From positions 1,550,001 to 1,614,000 of the forward strand of contig NZ_RBAN01000001.1 of assembly GCF_003626655.1 (NCBI RefSeq): a stretch of 64,000 nt of DNA, read 5' to 3'. The notes below the pieces were generated by a model. It did not search any database and was not told the origin of the DNA. It worked only from the letters and a program-made list of their open reading frames with translations. Shown piece after piece: positions 35,804-43,735 of this stretch. Numbering within the stretch: position 1 is the first letter of the stretch; each line of letters begins with the position of its first letter. Source of the stretch: Micromonospora costi (lineage in GTDB: Bacteria > Actinomycetota > Actinomycetes > Mycobacteriales > Micromonosporaceae). Both the position numbers and the translations under genes were made by a program.

Positions 35804-35945
35804 CGCCACCGGGCCACCGGGCCACCGGACCGCCGGACCACCGGACCGCCGGGCCGCCGGGCCGCCGGGCCGCCGAGTCACCGGACCACCGGGCCGACCC
35901 GGTCACCGGACCACCCGACCGCCGGGCCACCCGGGCCACCCGGCC
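35804..35945. repeat. Simple repeat of CCACCGGG / CCGCCGGG units
   Basis: A run of about sixteen 8-9-bp units alternating A/G/C at the third position. It begins directly at the right end of element copy 3. Confidence 0.8.
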
Positions 35946-36084
35946 ACCCAGCCCCGCTTGGGCTCGCGGGCTGGGCGCGCGTGCCCGTCGCGCCGTCGGC
36001 TGCCGCTGGCCGGGACAGTTCGGCGTTCGCTCTGAGCGGAGCCCCGCGGGGCATGCCCGTCGATCCGGCCGCGTTGCCAGGGTC

Positions 36085-37041
36085 ATGGACACCGAGCACA
36101 CCGCGCCGGAGCAGGCCGAGGCCGCCGCTCTGGACGCGTACTCCCAGGTGGTCACGACCGTGGCGGCCCGGGTGCTGCCCCGCGTGGCCGCCCTGTCGGT
36201 GCGGACCGCGCGCGGGGCCGGCGCCGGCTCCGCGGTCACCGTGGGCACCGACGGCCTCCTGTTGACGAGCGCGCACGTGGTGCAGGGCGCGCGGGACGGC
36301 GTCGCGACGTTCGGGGACGGCACCGAGAGCCGGTTCCAGGTGGTCGGCGCCGACCCGCTGTCGGACCTCGCCGTCCTCCGGGTCGACGAGACCACGGTTC
36401 CGCCCGTCGAGCTGGGCGACGCCGACGGGCTGCGGATCGGTCAACTGGTGGTCGCCGTGGGCAACCCGATGGGGCTGGCCGGCTCCGTCACCGCGGGCGT
36501 CGTCTCCGGCCTGGGCCGGTCGCTGCCGGCCCGCGACGGCCGGGTGACCCGCCTCATCGAGGACGTCATCCAGACCGACGCGGCACTGAACCCGGGCAAC
36601 TCCGGCGGGGCGCTGGCCGACTCGACCGGCCGGGTGGTCGGGGTGAACACGGCGGTCGCGGGGTACGGCCTCGGGCTGGCCGTGCCGATCAACAGCACGA
36701 CCCGGCAGATCATCACCGACCTCACGACCGACGGCCGGGTACGCCGGGCCTGGCTCGGCGTGGCCGGCGCGCCGGTGCCGCTGCCGCCCGAGGTGACCGC
36801 GCGCACGGGGCAGCGGCGCGGCCTGCGCGTCGTGGAGGTGGTGCCGGGCAGCCCGGCCGGGACGGCGGGGATCTACCTGGGCGACGTGATCGTCTCCGCC
36901 GGCGGGCGGCCCATCGGGGATGGCCAGGGCCTGCAACGGCTCATGCTCGGCTCGGCCATCGGCAGTCGGCTGCCCGTGACGGTGCTGCGCAAGGGCGCGT
37001 TCGTGGACGTGGTGGCCGTGCCCACCGAGCTGACCCGCTGA
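36085..37041 (+). CDS. HtrA-like trypsin-family serine protease with PDZ domain
   Basis: Encodes 318 residues. The triad is visible: His in LLTSAHVVQG, Asp in PLSDLAVLRV, Ser in NPGNSGGALAD. A PDZ domain follows (residues about 215-310), with GLRVVEVVPGSPAGTAGIYL. Unlike most HtrA proteins it has no signal peptide or membrane anchor: the N-terminus MDTEHTAPEQAEAAALDAYS is acidic, so it should be cytoplasmic, unless it uses another route. ATG at 36085 has no clear Shine-Dalgarno. A strong terminator separates it from convergent cbs. Confidence 0.88.
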   Translation: MDTEHTAPEQAEAAALDAYSQVVTTVAARVLPRVAALSVRTARGAGAGSAVTVGTDGLLLTSAHVVQGARDGVATFGDGTESRFQVVGADPLSDLAVLRVDETTVPPVELGDADGLRIGQLVVAVGNPMGLAGSVTAGVVSGLGRSLPARDGRVTRLIEDVIQTDAALNPGNSGGALADSTGRVVGVNTAVAGYGLGLAVPINSTTRQIITDLTTDGRVRRAWLGVAGAPVPLPPEVTARTGQRRGLRVVEVVPGSPAGTAGIYLGDVIVSAGGRPIGDGQGLQRLMLGSAIGSRLPVTVLRKGAFVDVVAVPTELTR

Positions 37042-37043
37042 CG

Positions 37044-37075
37044 ACGCCGGCGGAGGCTCGGGCCTCCGCCGGCGT
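37044..37075. terminator. Bidirectional terminator between protease and cbs
   Basis: A 13-bp perfect stem (37044-37056 with 37063-37075) and 6-nt loop lie between convergent stops 37041 and 37099. Confidence 0.8.
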
Positions 37076-37098
37076 TCAGGGGTGCGGTGTCGGGACGC

Positions 37099-38469
37099 TC
37101 AGCGGGCGCCGAGGTGGGCCAGCAGGTCCTGGCGGGTCAGCACGCCCTTCGGCTTGCCGTCGACCAGCACGAGGGCGGCGTCGGACTTCTCCAGCAGCCC
37201 GACCGCCTCGCTCACCGGCTGCCCGCCGCCGATCATGGGCAGCGGCGCGGCCATGTGCCGCTCGATCGTGTCGTGCAGGTGCGCCTGACCGGTGAAGAGC
37301 GCGTCGAGCAGGTCCCGCTCCGCGATCGAGCCGGCCACCTCGCCGGTGACCACCGGCGGCTCGGCCTTGAGCACCGGCAGCTGTGACACGCCGTACTCGC
37401 GCATGTAGTCGATCGCGTCACGGACCGTCTCGGTCGGGTGCACGTGCACCAGCTCGGGCAGCCCGCCCGGCTTGCTGGCCAGCGCGTCGGCGACGGTCGG
37501 CTCGGTGCCGGAGTTGTCCAGGAAGCCGTACCGGGCCATCCACTGGTCGTTGAAGATCTTCGAGAGGTAGCCCCGACCGCCGTCGGGCAGCAGCACCACG
37601 ACCACGTCGTCCGGGCCGGCCTTGCGGGCCACCTCCAGGGCGGCCACCACGGCCATACCGCAGGAGCCGCCGACCAGCAGCCCCTCCTCGCGGGCCAGAC
37701 GCCGGGTCATCTCGAACGACGCCTTGTCGGAGACCTCGACGATCTCGTCGGCGATCCCCCGGTCGTACGTCTCCGGCCAGAAGTCCTCACCGACGCCCTC
37801 GACCAGGTACGGCCGGCCGGTGCCGCCCGAGTAGACCGAGCCCTCCGGGTCGGCGCCCACCACGCGCACCCGCCCCTCGGACGCCTCCTTCAGGTAGCGG
37901 CCGATGCCGGAGATGGTGCCGCCGGTGCCCACGCCCGCCACGAAGTGCGTGATCCGGCCCTCGGTCTGCTTCCACAGCTCCGGACCGGTGGTCTCGTAGT
38001 GCGAGCGCGGGTTGGCCGGGTTGCTGTACTGGTCGGGCTTCCAGGCGCCGGGAATCTCGCTGGCCAGCCGGTTGGAGACGTTGTAGTAGGAGCGCGGGTC
38101 CTCCGGCGCGACCGCCGTCGGGCAGACCACCACCTCGGCGCCGTACGCCCGCAGCACGTCCTGCTTGTCCTGGCTGACCTTGTCGGGGCAGACGAAGACG
38201 CACCGGTAGCCCTTGAGCTGGGCCACCAGAGCCAGCCCGACGCCCGTGTTGCCGCTGGTCGGCTCGACGATCGTGCCGCCGGGCTTCAGGATCCCGGCGG
38301 CCTCGGCGTCCTCGACCATGCGCAGTGCGATCCGGTCCTTCACCGAGCCGCCCGGGTTCAGGTACTCCACCTTCGCGAGCACCGTGGCCTGGATGCCCTC
38401 GGCGACGTTGCGCAGCCGCACGAGCGGGGTGTTACCGATCATGTCGACGACGTTGTCGTAGTACTGCAC
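37099..38469 (-). CDS. cbs: Cystathionine beta-synthase
   Basis: Encodes 456 residues. The PLP domain has the Lys in YLNPGGSVKDRIALRM, then EPTSGNTGVGLALVA and AGVGTGGTISGIGRYL. The C-terminal 120 residues hold two CBS domains (VHPTETVRDAIDYMREYGVS and MIGGGQPVSEAVGLLEKSD), the usual regulatory pair. It condenses serine with homocysteine in transsulfuration, and may also make H2S. Distinguished from cysteine synthase by the CBS pair. GTG at 38469 has GAAGGA about 9 nt upstream. Confidence 0.93.
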   Translation of the reverse strand: MQYYDNVVDMIGNTPLVRLRNVAEGIQATVLAKVEYLNPGGSVKDRIALRMVEDAEAAGILKPGGTIVEPTSGNTGVGLALVAQLKGYRCVFVCPDKVSQDKQDVLRAYGAEVVVCPTAVAPEDPRSYYNVSNRLASEIPGAWKPDQYSNPANPRSHYETTGPELWKQTEGRITHFVAGVGTGGTISGIGRYLKEASEGRVRVVGADPEGSVYSGGTGRPYLVEGVGEDFWPETYDRGIADEIVEVSDKASFEMTRRLAREEGLLVGGSCGMAVVAALEVARKAGPDDVVVVLLPDGGRGYLSKIFNDQWMARYGFLDNSGTEPTVADALASKPGGLPELVHVHPTETVRDAIDYMREYGVSQLPVLKAEPPVVTGEVAGSIAERDLLDALFTGQAHLHDTIERHMAAPLPMIGGGQPVSEAVGLLEKSDAALVLVDGKPKGVLTRQDLLAHLGAR

Positions 38470-38548
38470 CTGGTTGTGTCCTTCTCGTCGGCGCCGGCGG
38501 TGGCGGCCGGGCGGCTGGGCTCATTCCCAGCGCCCAGCGTACGTGCCG

Positions 38549-38905
38549 TCAGGGCACCACACTCCCCGGGATCACCTGGCTACGCCGTGCTTCCCACTCC
38601 AGGAAGCGCTCGGTCTCGGCGAGCACGCTGCCGGCCAGCCAGGTGACCATGACCGCGTCGTCGGCCAGCCCGAAGATCGCCAGCGGGATCTCCGGCAGCA
38701 GGTCGATCGGCGAGACGATGTACGCCGTCGCCGCGGTCATGAGGGCCAGCCGGAGCCCGCCGTCGTACACACCCCGGGCCGTCGCCCGGATCATCCGCGG
38801 CAGGGCGGCCAGCCGGATGCCGAGCGACGGACCGCCCCGCGACCCCGCGGCCAGCGCCCGGGCCAGAGCCGTGAACGCCGCGCTCCGCTTCAGTGTCTTC
38901 GCCAT
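38549..38905 (-). CDS. DUF1232 membrane protein
   Basis: Encodes 118 residues. ATAYIVSPIDLLPEIPLAIF followed by GLADDAVM is the DUF1232 hallmark (a short amphipathic/transmembrane helix with a conserved SPxDLxP). The family has no agreed function. ATG at 38905 is chosen for the upstream GAGAGGAG and the basic start MAKTLKRSAAF. It lies 79 bp upstream of cbs on the same strand. Confidence 0.88.
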   Translation of the reverse strand: MAKTLKRSAAFTALARALAAGSRGGPSLGIRLAALPRMIRATARGVYDGGLRLALMTAATAYIVSPIDLLPEIPLAIFGLADDAVMVTWLAGSVLAETERFLEWEARRSQVIPGSVVP

Positions 38906-39080
38906 CTCGCGCTCCTCTCCGGGGGCCAGCGTGGCGTCCCTGCGCAAGCCCGCCGGCCGCCCGGGGAAGCCGGGCGGCCGCGCCGGCCGGCCGGGCCACC
39001 GCCATTCCAGTACCCCGAACGGCCGTCCGTCAGGCAACCGTCAGCCGCTACGACGACAGCGGCCTGTCGGGCCGGCGCGA

Positions 39081-39086
39081 TACTGT
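39081..39086 (+). promoter_or_regulatory. -10 box TACTGT, leaderless start of SGNH hydrolase 1
   Basis: TACTGT is followed by CGCGGT and the ATG at 39093. Confidence 0.6.
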
Positions 39087-39092
39087 CGCGGT

Positions 39093-40145
39093 ATGGGGGT
39101 GGCTGGTTCCGTCGCACCGGTTGGTCCGCGCTGGCAGCGCGCACGGCAGATCGCCCGCCTTACGGCGATCGGCACGGGCGCCACCGCGGCGGCCGTGGTG
39201 GCCACCGCGGGAGTCCTGCTCGGCCAGGCGCGCCAGGCCCGCCGCACCATCCCGTTGGCCGAGGCGCCCCCGCCACGCTGTGACGGTGTCTACGGCGCGA
39301 AGTTCCCCGGGCCACCGCTCACCATGGTCGTGCTCGGTGACTCGTCCGCCGCGGGCTACGGGGTCCACCGTCGCCGGGAGACGCCGGGGGCCCTGCTCGC
39401 CACCGGTCTGTCCCGCCGCACGCAGCGGCCCGTACGCCTGCACCGCTTCGCCGTGGTGGGTGCCATCTCGGCCGGCCTCCGGCACCAGGTCGACGCGGCG
39501 CTGGAGTGCCGGCCCGACATCGCGGTGATCTTCATCGGCGGCAACGACGTCACCAACCGCACCCCGCCCGCGCTGGCCGTGCGCTACCTGGTCGAGGCCG
39601 TCCGCGCGCTGCGCGCCGCCGGCTGCGAGGTGGTCGTGGGCACCTGCCCGGACCTGGGGGCGATCCGGCCCATCCAGCCGCCGCTGCGGTGGCTGGCCCG
39701 GCGCTGGAGCCGTCAGCTCGCCGCCGCCCAGACGGTGGCCGTGGTCGAGGCCGGCGGCTGGACGGTCTCCCTCGGTGACCTGCTCGGCCCGCGTTTCGCC
39801 GCCGAGCCGACCCGGATGTTCGCGTGGGACCGGTTCCACCCCTCGGCCGAGGGCTACGCGGTGGCGGCGGCCGCGATGCTGCCCACCGTGCTGTCCGCGC
39901 TGGGCGCCGGGCAGGAACGGCGGGCCGCCGTGACCCTCGCCGGAGGCGTACGGTCGCTGCCGGAGGCGGCGCAGGAGGCGGCCCGGCACGCCGGCACGGA
40001 GGTCAGCGGCGCGCAGGTGCGGGGCCGCGACCGCGGGCCGGCCGGCCGCTGGGCGCAGTTGCGGCGGCGGGCGTTCTTCGGCGTCGGCGCGGTACCGCAG
40101 TCCGGTCCGGCCACCGACTCACCCACTGTGGAGGGACTGGCATGA
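39093..40145 (+). CDS. Membrane-anchored SGNH/GDSL hydrolase 1
   Basis: Encodes 350 residues. One N-terminal membrane helix (about residues 22-42) anchors an SGNH hydrolase: block I VVLGDSSAAGYGV (catalytic Ser), block III IFIGGNDVTNRTPP (Asn), block V WDRFHPSAEGYAV (Asp-x-x-His). The family acts on esters of lipids, sugars or acylated cell-wall polymers. The C-terminal 70 residues are basic and probably disordered. Its stop overlaps the next gene by 4 nt (ATGA); that gene encodes a shorter paralogue. Confidence 0.9.
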   Translation: MGVAGSVAPVGPRWQRARQIARLTAIGTGATAAAVVATAGVLLGQARQARRTIPLAEAPPPRCDGVYGAKFPGPPLTMVVLGDSSAAGYGVHRRRETPGALLATGLSRRTQRPVRLHRFAVVGAISAGLRHQVDAALECRPDIAVIFIGGNDVTNRTPPALAVRYLVEAVRALRAAGCEVVVGTCPDLGAIRPIQPPLRWLARRWSRQLAAAQTVAVVEAGGWTVSLGDLLGPRFAAEPTRMFAWDRFHPSAEGYAVAAAAMLPTVLSALGAGQERRAAVTLAGGVRSLPEAAQEAARHAGTEVSGAQVRGRDRGPAGRWAQLRRRAFFGVGAVPQSGPATDSPTVEGLA

Positions 40146-40945
40146 GCGAGCATGACATCGCCATGAGGCTCGCCGGCCGGCTCGGCCGCGCGGCGGCGCT
40201 CACCCTCGTGGCCGGCACGGTGGGCGGTGCCGCCCTCCTCGCCGGGGAGGCGTTCGTCGCCCGGCACCGGCGTTACGCCGAGCCGGAGCTGGGCCTGGCC
40301 CTGCGCGCGACGGTCGGGCGGGCCGGCGCGCCACCGGTGCGGCTGGTCCTGCTCGGCGACTCGTCCGCCCTCGGCGTGGGAGTCGACCGACTCGACGACA
40401 CGATCGGCGGGCAGCTCGCCAACCTGCTCGCCGAGGGCCCCACCGGGCGGCTCGTGCACCTGTCCAGCGTGGGCGTGTCCGGCTCCCGCTCAACCGACCT
40501 CGCCACCCAGGTGGCGCGCGCCCTGCTCGGCGAGCGGCCCGACGTGGCGCTGATCCTCATCGGGGCGAACGACGCCACCGGGCTGCGCCGCCCCGCCGAC
40601 GCGGCCGCCTACCTCGGCGCGGCCGTGCACCGGCTGCGGGAGGCGGGGGTGGAGGTGGTGGTCGGCACCTGCCCCGACCTCGGGGCCGTACGCGCCATCG
40701 CGCCCCCGCTGCGGCAGGTCGTGGGCTGGTCCGGGCGGCGGATCGCCCGCGCGCAGACGGCCGCCGTGCTGGACGCCGGCGGCTCGGTGGTCGACCTGGC
40801 GACCGAGACCGGGCCCGTGTTCCGGGCCGACGCCGGCACGCTCTGCCACGACGGCTACCACCCGTCGGCCGACGGTTACCGGGTGTGGGCGCACGCGCTG
40901 CTGCCCGCGGTCGCCGCCGCGGCGGCCGTCGCCAGCCGACACTGA
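40142..40945 (+). CDS. Membrane-anchored SGNH/GDSL hydrolase 2
   Basis: Encodes 267 residues. Paralogue of the preceding gene: LLGDSSALGVGVD (Ser), LILIGANDATGLRRP (Asn), HDGYHPSADGYRV (Asp/His). The shared VVVGTCPDLGA segment shows a tandem duplication. An N-terminal helix (about residues 17-35) anchors it. It lacks the basic C-terminal tail of the first copy. Translation is coupled through the ATGA overlap, so a 1:1 or hetero-oligomeric partnership is plausible. Confidence 0.9.
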   Translation: MSEHDIAMRLAGRLGRAAALTLVAGTVGGAALLAGEAFVARHRRYAEPELGLALRATVGRAGAPPVRLVLLGDSSALGVGVDRLDDTIGGQLANLLAEGPTGRLVHLSSVGVSGSRSTDLATQVARALLGERPDVALILIGANDATGLRRPADAAAYLGAAVHRLREAGVEVVVGTCPDLGAVRAIAPPLRQVVGWSGRRIARAQTAAVLDAGGSVVDLATETGPVFRADAGTLCHDGYHPSADGYRVWAHALLPAVAAAAAVASRH

Positions 40946-41015
40946 CCGGCGCCCGCTCTCGGCGAGTGACATTTCCCGTCGCGCCCGCGCCTTCCGCGCC
41001 AAGTTACCCACCGGT

Positions 41016-41021
41016 TAACGT
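41016..41021 (+). promoter_or_regulatory. -10 box TAACGT, leaderless thiolase start
   Basis: TAACGT lies 7 nt before the ATG at 41029. Confidence 0.55.
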
Positions 41022-41028
41022 GGATCGC

Positions 41029-42291
41029 ATGTCGACCGAGTCGTCCCGCGACGCCGTCATCGTCGCCACCGCCCGCTCCCCCATCGGTCGGGCCCACAAG
41101 GGGTCCCTGCGCGAGGTACGCCCGGACGACCTGGCCGCCACCATCGTCCAGGCCGCCCTCGACAAGGTTCCCCAGCTCGACCCGCGTGAGGTCGAGGACC
41201 TCTACCTGGGCTGCGGCCTGCCCGGCGGCGAGCAGGGCTTCAACATGGCCCGCGTGGTGGCCACCCTCCTGGGCCTCGACGGGCTGCCCGGCGCGACCCT
41301 CACCCGCTACTGCGCCTCCTCGCTCCAGACCACCCGGATGGCGATGCACGCGATCCGGGCCGGCGAGGGCGACGTCTTCATCTCGGCCGGCGTCGAGACC
41401 GTCTCCCGGTACGCCCGGGGCAACTCCGACGGCCTGCCGCCGGAGGCGCAGGCGCTGGTCGGCGGCGGCTGGGAGAACCCGCGCTTCGCGGCGGCGCGGG
41501 AGCGGTCGAAGGCCCGCGCCCAGGGCGGCGCCGAGGTCTGGACCGACCCGCGCGAGTCCGGCGACCTGCCCGACATCTACCTGGCCATGGGGCAGACCGC
41601 GGAGAACCTGGCCCAGGTGTACGACGTGACCCGCGTCGAGATGGACGAGTTCGGCGTCCGCAGCCAGAATCTCGCCGAGAAGGCGATCGCCGACGGCTTC
41701 TGGGCCCGGGAGATCACCCCGGTGACCACCCCGGACGGCACCGTGGTCAGCACCGACGACGGGCCCCGGGCGGGGGTCACCCTGGAGGGTGTGGCCGGGC
41801 TGAAGCCGGTGTTCCGGCCGGACGGGCGGATCACGGCCGGCAACTGCTGCCCGCTCAACGACGGCGCCGCGGCCGTGGTGGTGATGAGCGCGCAGCGCGC
41901 CCGGGACCTCGGCCTCACCCCGCTGGCCCGGATCGTCTCCACCGGCGTGACGGCGCTCTCCCCCGAGATCATGGGCCTCGGCCCGGTGGAGGCGTCCCGG
42001 CAGGCCCTGAAGCGGGCCGGCATGACCATCGACGACGTCGACCTCGTCGAGATCAACGAGGCGTTCGCGGCCCAGGTCATCCCGTCGTACCGGCAGCTGG
42101 GCATCCCGCTGGAGAAGCTGAACGTCATGGGCGGGGCGATCGCCGTCGGCCACCCGTTCGGCATGACCGGCGCCCGGATCACCGGCACGCTGCTCAACGC
42201 CCTGGAGTGGCACGACAAGACCATCGGGCTGGAGACCATGTGCGTCGGCGGCGGCCAGGGCATGGCCATGGTGCTCGAACGGCTCAGCTGA
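41029..42291 (+). CDS. Acetyl-CoA C-acetyltransferase (thiolase)
   Basis: Encodes 420 residues. The nucleophile Cys is in LTRYCASSLQTTRMAM, the His in AIAVGHPFGMTGARI and the second Cys in ETMCVGGGQGMAMV; all three thiolase motifs are intact. INEAFAAQVIPSY completes the pocket. It carries out reversible thiolysis of 3-oxoacyl-CoA; with the nearby acetoacetyl-CoA synthetase and acyl-CoA dehydrogenase it fits beta-oxidation or ketone-body use. Starts leaderless at 41029. Confidence 0.93.
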   Translation: MSTESSRDAVIVATARSPIGRAHKGSLREVRPDDLAATIVQAALDKVPQLDPREVEDLYLGCGLPGGEQGFNMARVVATLLGLDGLPGATLTRYCASSLQTTRMAMHAIRAGEGDVFISAGVETVSRYARGNSDGLPPEAQALVGGGWENPRFAAARERSKARAQGGAEVWTDPRESGDLPDIYLAMGQTAENLAQVYDVTRVEMDEFGVRSQNLAEKAIADGFWAREITPVTTPDGTVVSTDDGPRAGVTLEGVAGLKPVFRPDGRITAGNCCPLNDGAAAVVVMSAQRARDLGLTPLARIVSTGVTALSPEIMGLGPVEASRQALKRAGMTIDDVDLVEINEAFAAQVIPSYRQLGIPLEKLNVMGGAIAVGHPFGMTGARITGTLLNALEWHDKTIGLETMCVGGGQGMAMVLERLS

Positions 42292-42352
42292 GCCCTGCCG
42301 CCGGCGCTCCGGCGCGACCGCGCGCTCTGGGCGCCCGGCGAAGCCGGATCGG

Positions 42353-42676
42353 TCAGAGCGCGGACCGGGTCGCCGTCACCTCGGCGGCGGCCCGGGTCAG
42401 CACGTCGGGCGCCGCGCCGGCCGCCACGAGGTCCGCGGCGACCACGCGGAGCTGGTCGGGCAGGGCCAGGTCGTTCGCCAGCCGCGGCACGGTCCGGCGG
42501 GGCTCGCCCTCCGCGTCGGCGGCCAGGTTCGCGATCTCCTGTACGAGCCGGTGCACCACGTCACCGCGGGCCGCGTTGCCGCCGGTGGCGGTGGCCGCCC
42601 ACCGCGGCTGCTCCCAGTGCCCGACCTGACGGACCAGGAGCTGCACGGCCCGCTCCAGTTCTGCTGCTGCGCTCAT
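42353..42676 (-). CDS. Small conserved hypothetical protein
   Basis: Encodes 107 residues, soluble and mostly helical (AELERAVQLLVRQVGHWEQP, then repeated helices ending ATRSAL). No family recognised. ATG at 42676 is supported by TAGACT 8 nt upstream; the in-frame extension further upstream has no start signal and unusual composition. It lies between a convergent thiolase and a membrane protein, apparently single-gene. Confidence 0.65.
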   Translation of the reverse strand: MSAAAELERAVQLLVRQVGHWEQPRWAATATGGNAARGDVVHRLVQEIANLAADAEGEPRRTVPRLANDLALPDQLRVVAADLVAAGAAPDVLTRAAAEVTATRSAL

Positions 42677-42684
42677 CGTCGCCG

Positions 42685-42690
42685 AGTCTA
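42685..42690 (-). promoter_or_regulatory. -10 box TAGACT of the 107-residue gene
   Basis: TAGACT lies 8 nt before the ATG at 42676, without a Shine-Dalgarno. Confidence 0.5.
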
Positions 42691-42819
42691 CGGACCGGCG
42701 CCCCGCCGGCGACCGCGATCCGGGCGTCGGGGCCGGCGGGCCGGGTGCCGGGCGCTGGGCGGGCCGGGCGCGGGCCGGAACGGGCGCCGGGCCTGGGCGG
42801 GCCGAGCGCACGGCACGGC

Positions 42820-43578
42820 TCAGCGGCGCAGGTAGCTGAGCAGACGCAGTAGCTGCCAGTAGAGGAACACCAGCCCGGTGAGCAGCCCGAACGCGCAGAG
42901 CCACGCGTACCGGCGAGGCCGGCCGGCCCGCACCGAACGCTCGATGAGGTCGAAGTCGAGGATGAAGCTGAACGCGCCCGCGATGATGGCCACGACGGCG
43001 ATCACGTACGCCCACCCGCCGACCTCACCGGTCAGGCTGTAGACCTCCAGCCCCTGCCGCCCGGTGACCAGGTAGACCACCAGGTTCACCACGGTGATCG
43101 CCACGAGCCCGAACAGGGTGCCGATGACCAGGCGGGCCATCCGGGGTGTGGCCCGGACGAGCCGGGCCCGGTAAAGCAGCGCCATGCCGAGGAAGACGCC
43201 GAACGTCCCGGCCACCGCCTCCGACACGATCCCGGGATAGACCAGCTCGAACGCGCGGCTCGCCACACCCAGCAGCAGTCCCTCGACGACCGCGTACGCC
43301 ACGATGGGCACCGGGTTCGTGATCCCGCGCAACGAGATGACCAGGGCCAGCACGATCGCGGCCAGCGCGCTGCCGGCCAGCGCGGCGGGCACCCAGACCT
43401 CCTGCGGCACGAGGAACCACGACACCAGACCCGTGACGCCGGTGAGCAGCAGCAACCCGACGGTGCGCACCACCACGTCGTCGACGGTCATCTCGTCCGC
43501 GACGCCGACGCCGAGCACCCGGCTCTCGACCCGGGTGGTCTCGTCGAGCCGGTTCAGCACCGGGTTGCTGCTGCGCAC
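42820..43578 (-). CDS. Bax inhibitor-1/YccA-like membrane protein 1
   Basis: Encodes 252 residues with seven predicted membrane helices (about residues 40-245). It matches the downstream paralogue along its length, e.g. YVVEGLLLGVASRAFE here as AYAVVEGLLLGV against IVYAIVEGVLVG there, and ends QLLRLLSYLRR against ELLRLLSYFQGDD. The family may be pH-sensitive calcium channels; the role in bacteria is unclear. GTG at 43578 gives MRSSNPVLNRL, aligned with MKTTNPVLAGL of the paralogue, and has GAGGGG 6 nt upstream; GTG at 43584 is an alternative. Confidence 0.85.
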   Translation of the reverse strand: MRSSNPVLNRLDETTRVESRVLGVGVADEMTVDDVVVRTVGLLLLTGVTGLVSWFLVPQEVWVPAALAGSALAAIVLALVISLRGITNPVPIVAYAVVEGLLLGVASRAFELVYPGIVSEAVAGTFGVFLGMALLYRARLVRATPRMARLVIGTLFGLVAITVVNLVVYLVTGRQGLEVYSLTGEVGGWAYVIAVVAIIAGAFSFILDFDLIERSVRAGRPRRYAWLCAFGLLTGLVFLYWQLLRLLSYLRR

Positions 43579-43676
43579 CGCCACCCCCTCGCGCCGTACC
43601 CCTCGCAGTCACTCTGCACCGGCCGGTCGGCCGGCCGCCGGAAAACGCCGGGCCCGGGGCCGGGCACCCACGCGAC

Positions 43677-43710
43677 GGCGCCCGCCCCCGCGGGTGCGGG
43701 AACGGGCGCC
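43677..43710 (-). terminator. Hairpin terminator between the two Bax-inhibitor-like genes
   Basis: GGCGCCCG (43677-43684) pairs with CGGGCGCC (43703-43710), with an inner GC hairpin. It lies 26 bp after the stop of the second paralogue, so the two genes probably have separate transcripts. Confidence 0.55.
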
Positions 43711-43735
43711 GGTCGTCGGGCGGGGCGGGACGGGG

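Larger units (their letters stand above)
35053..36084. other. 1.03-kb non-coding repeat region
   Basis: No credible gene. The region contains three 86-bp palindromic elements, a 16-nt tandem array, a second decayed tandem array and a long run of 8-9-bp CCACCGGG/CCGCCGGG units. Every long open frame here is an artefact of the repeats and is open in several frames at once. The last 70 bp before 36085 should contain the promoter of the protease gene; no clear -10 box is visible. Confidence 0.75.
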
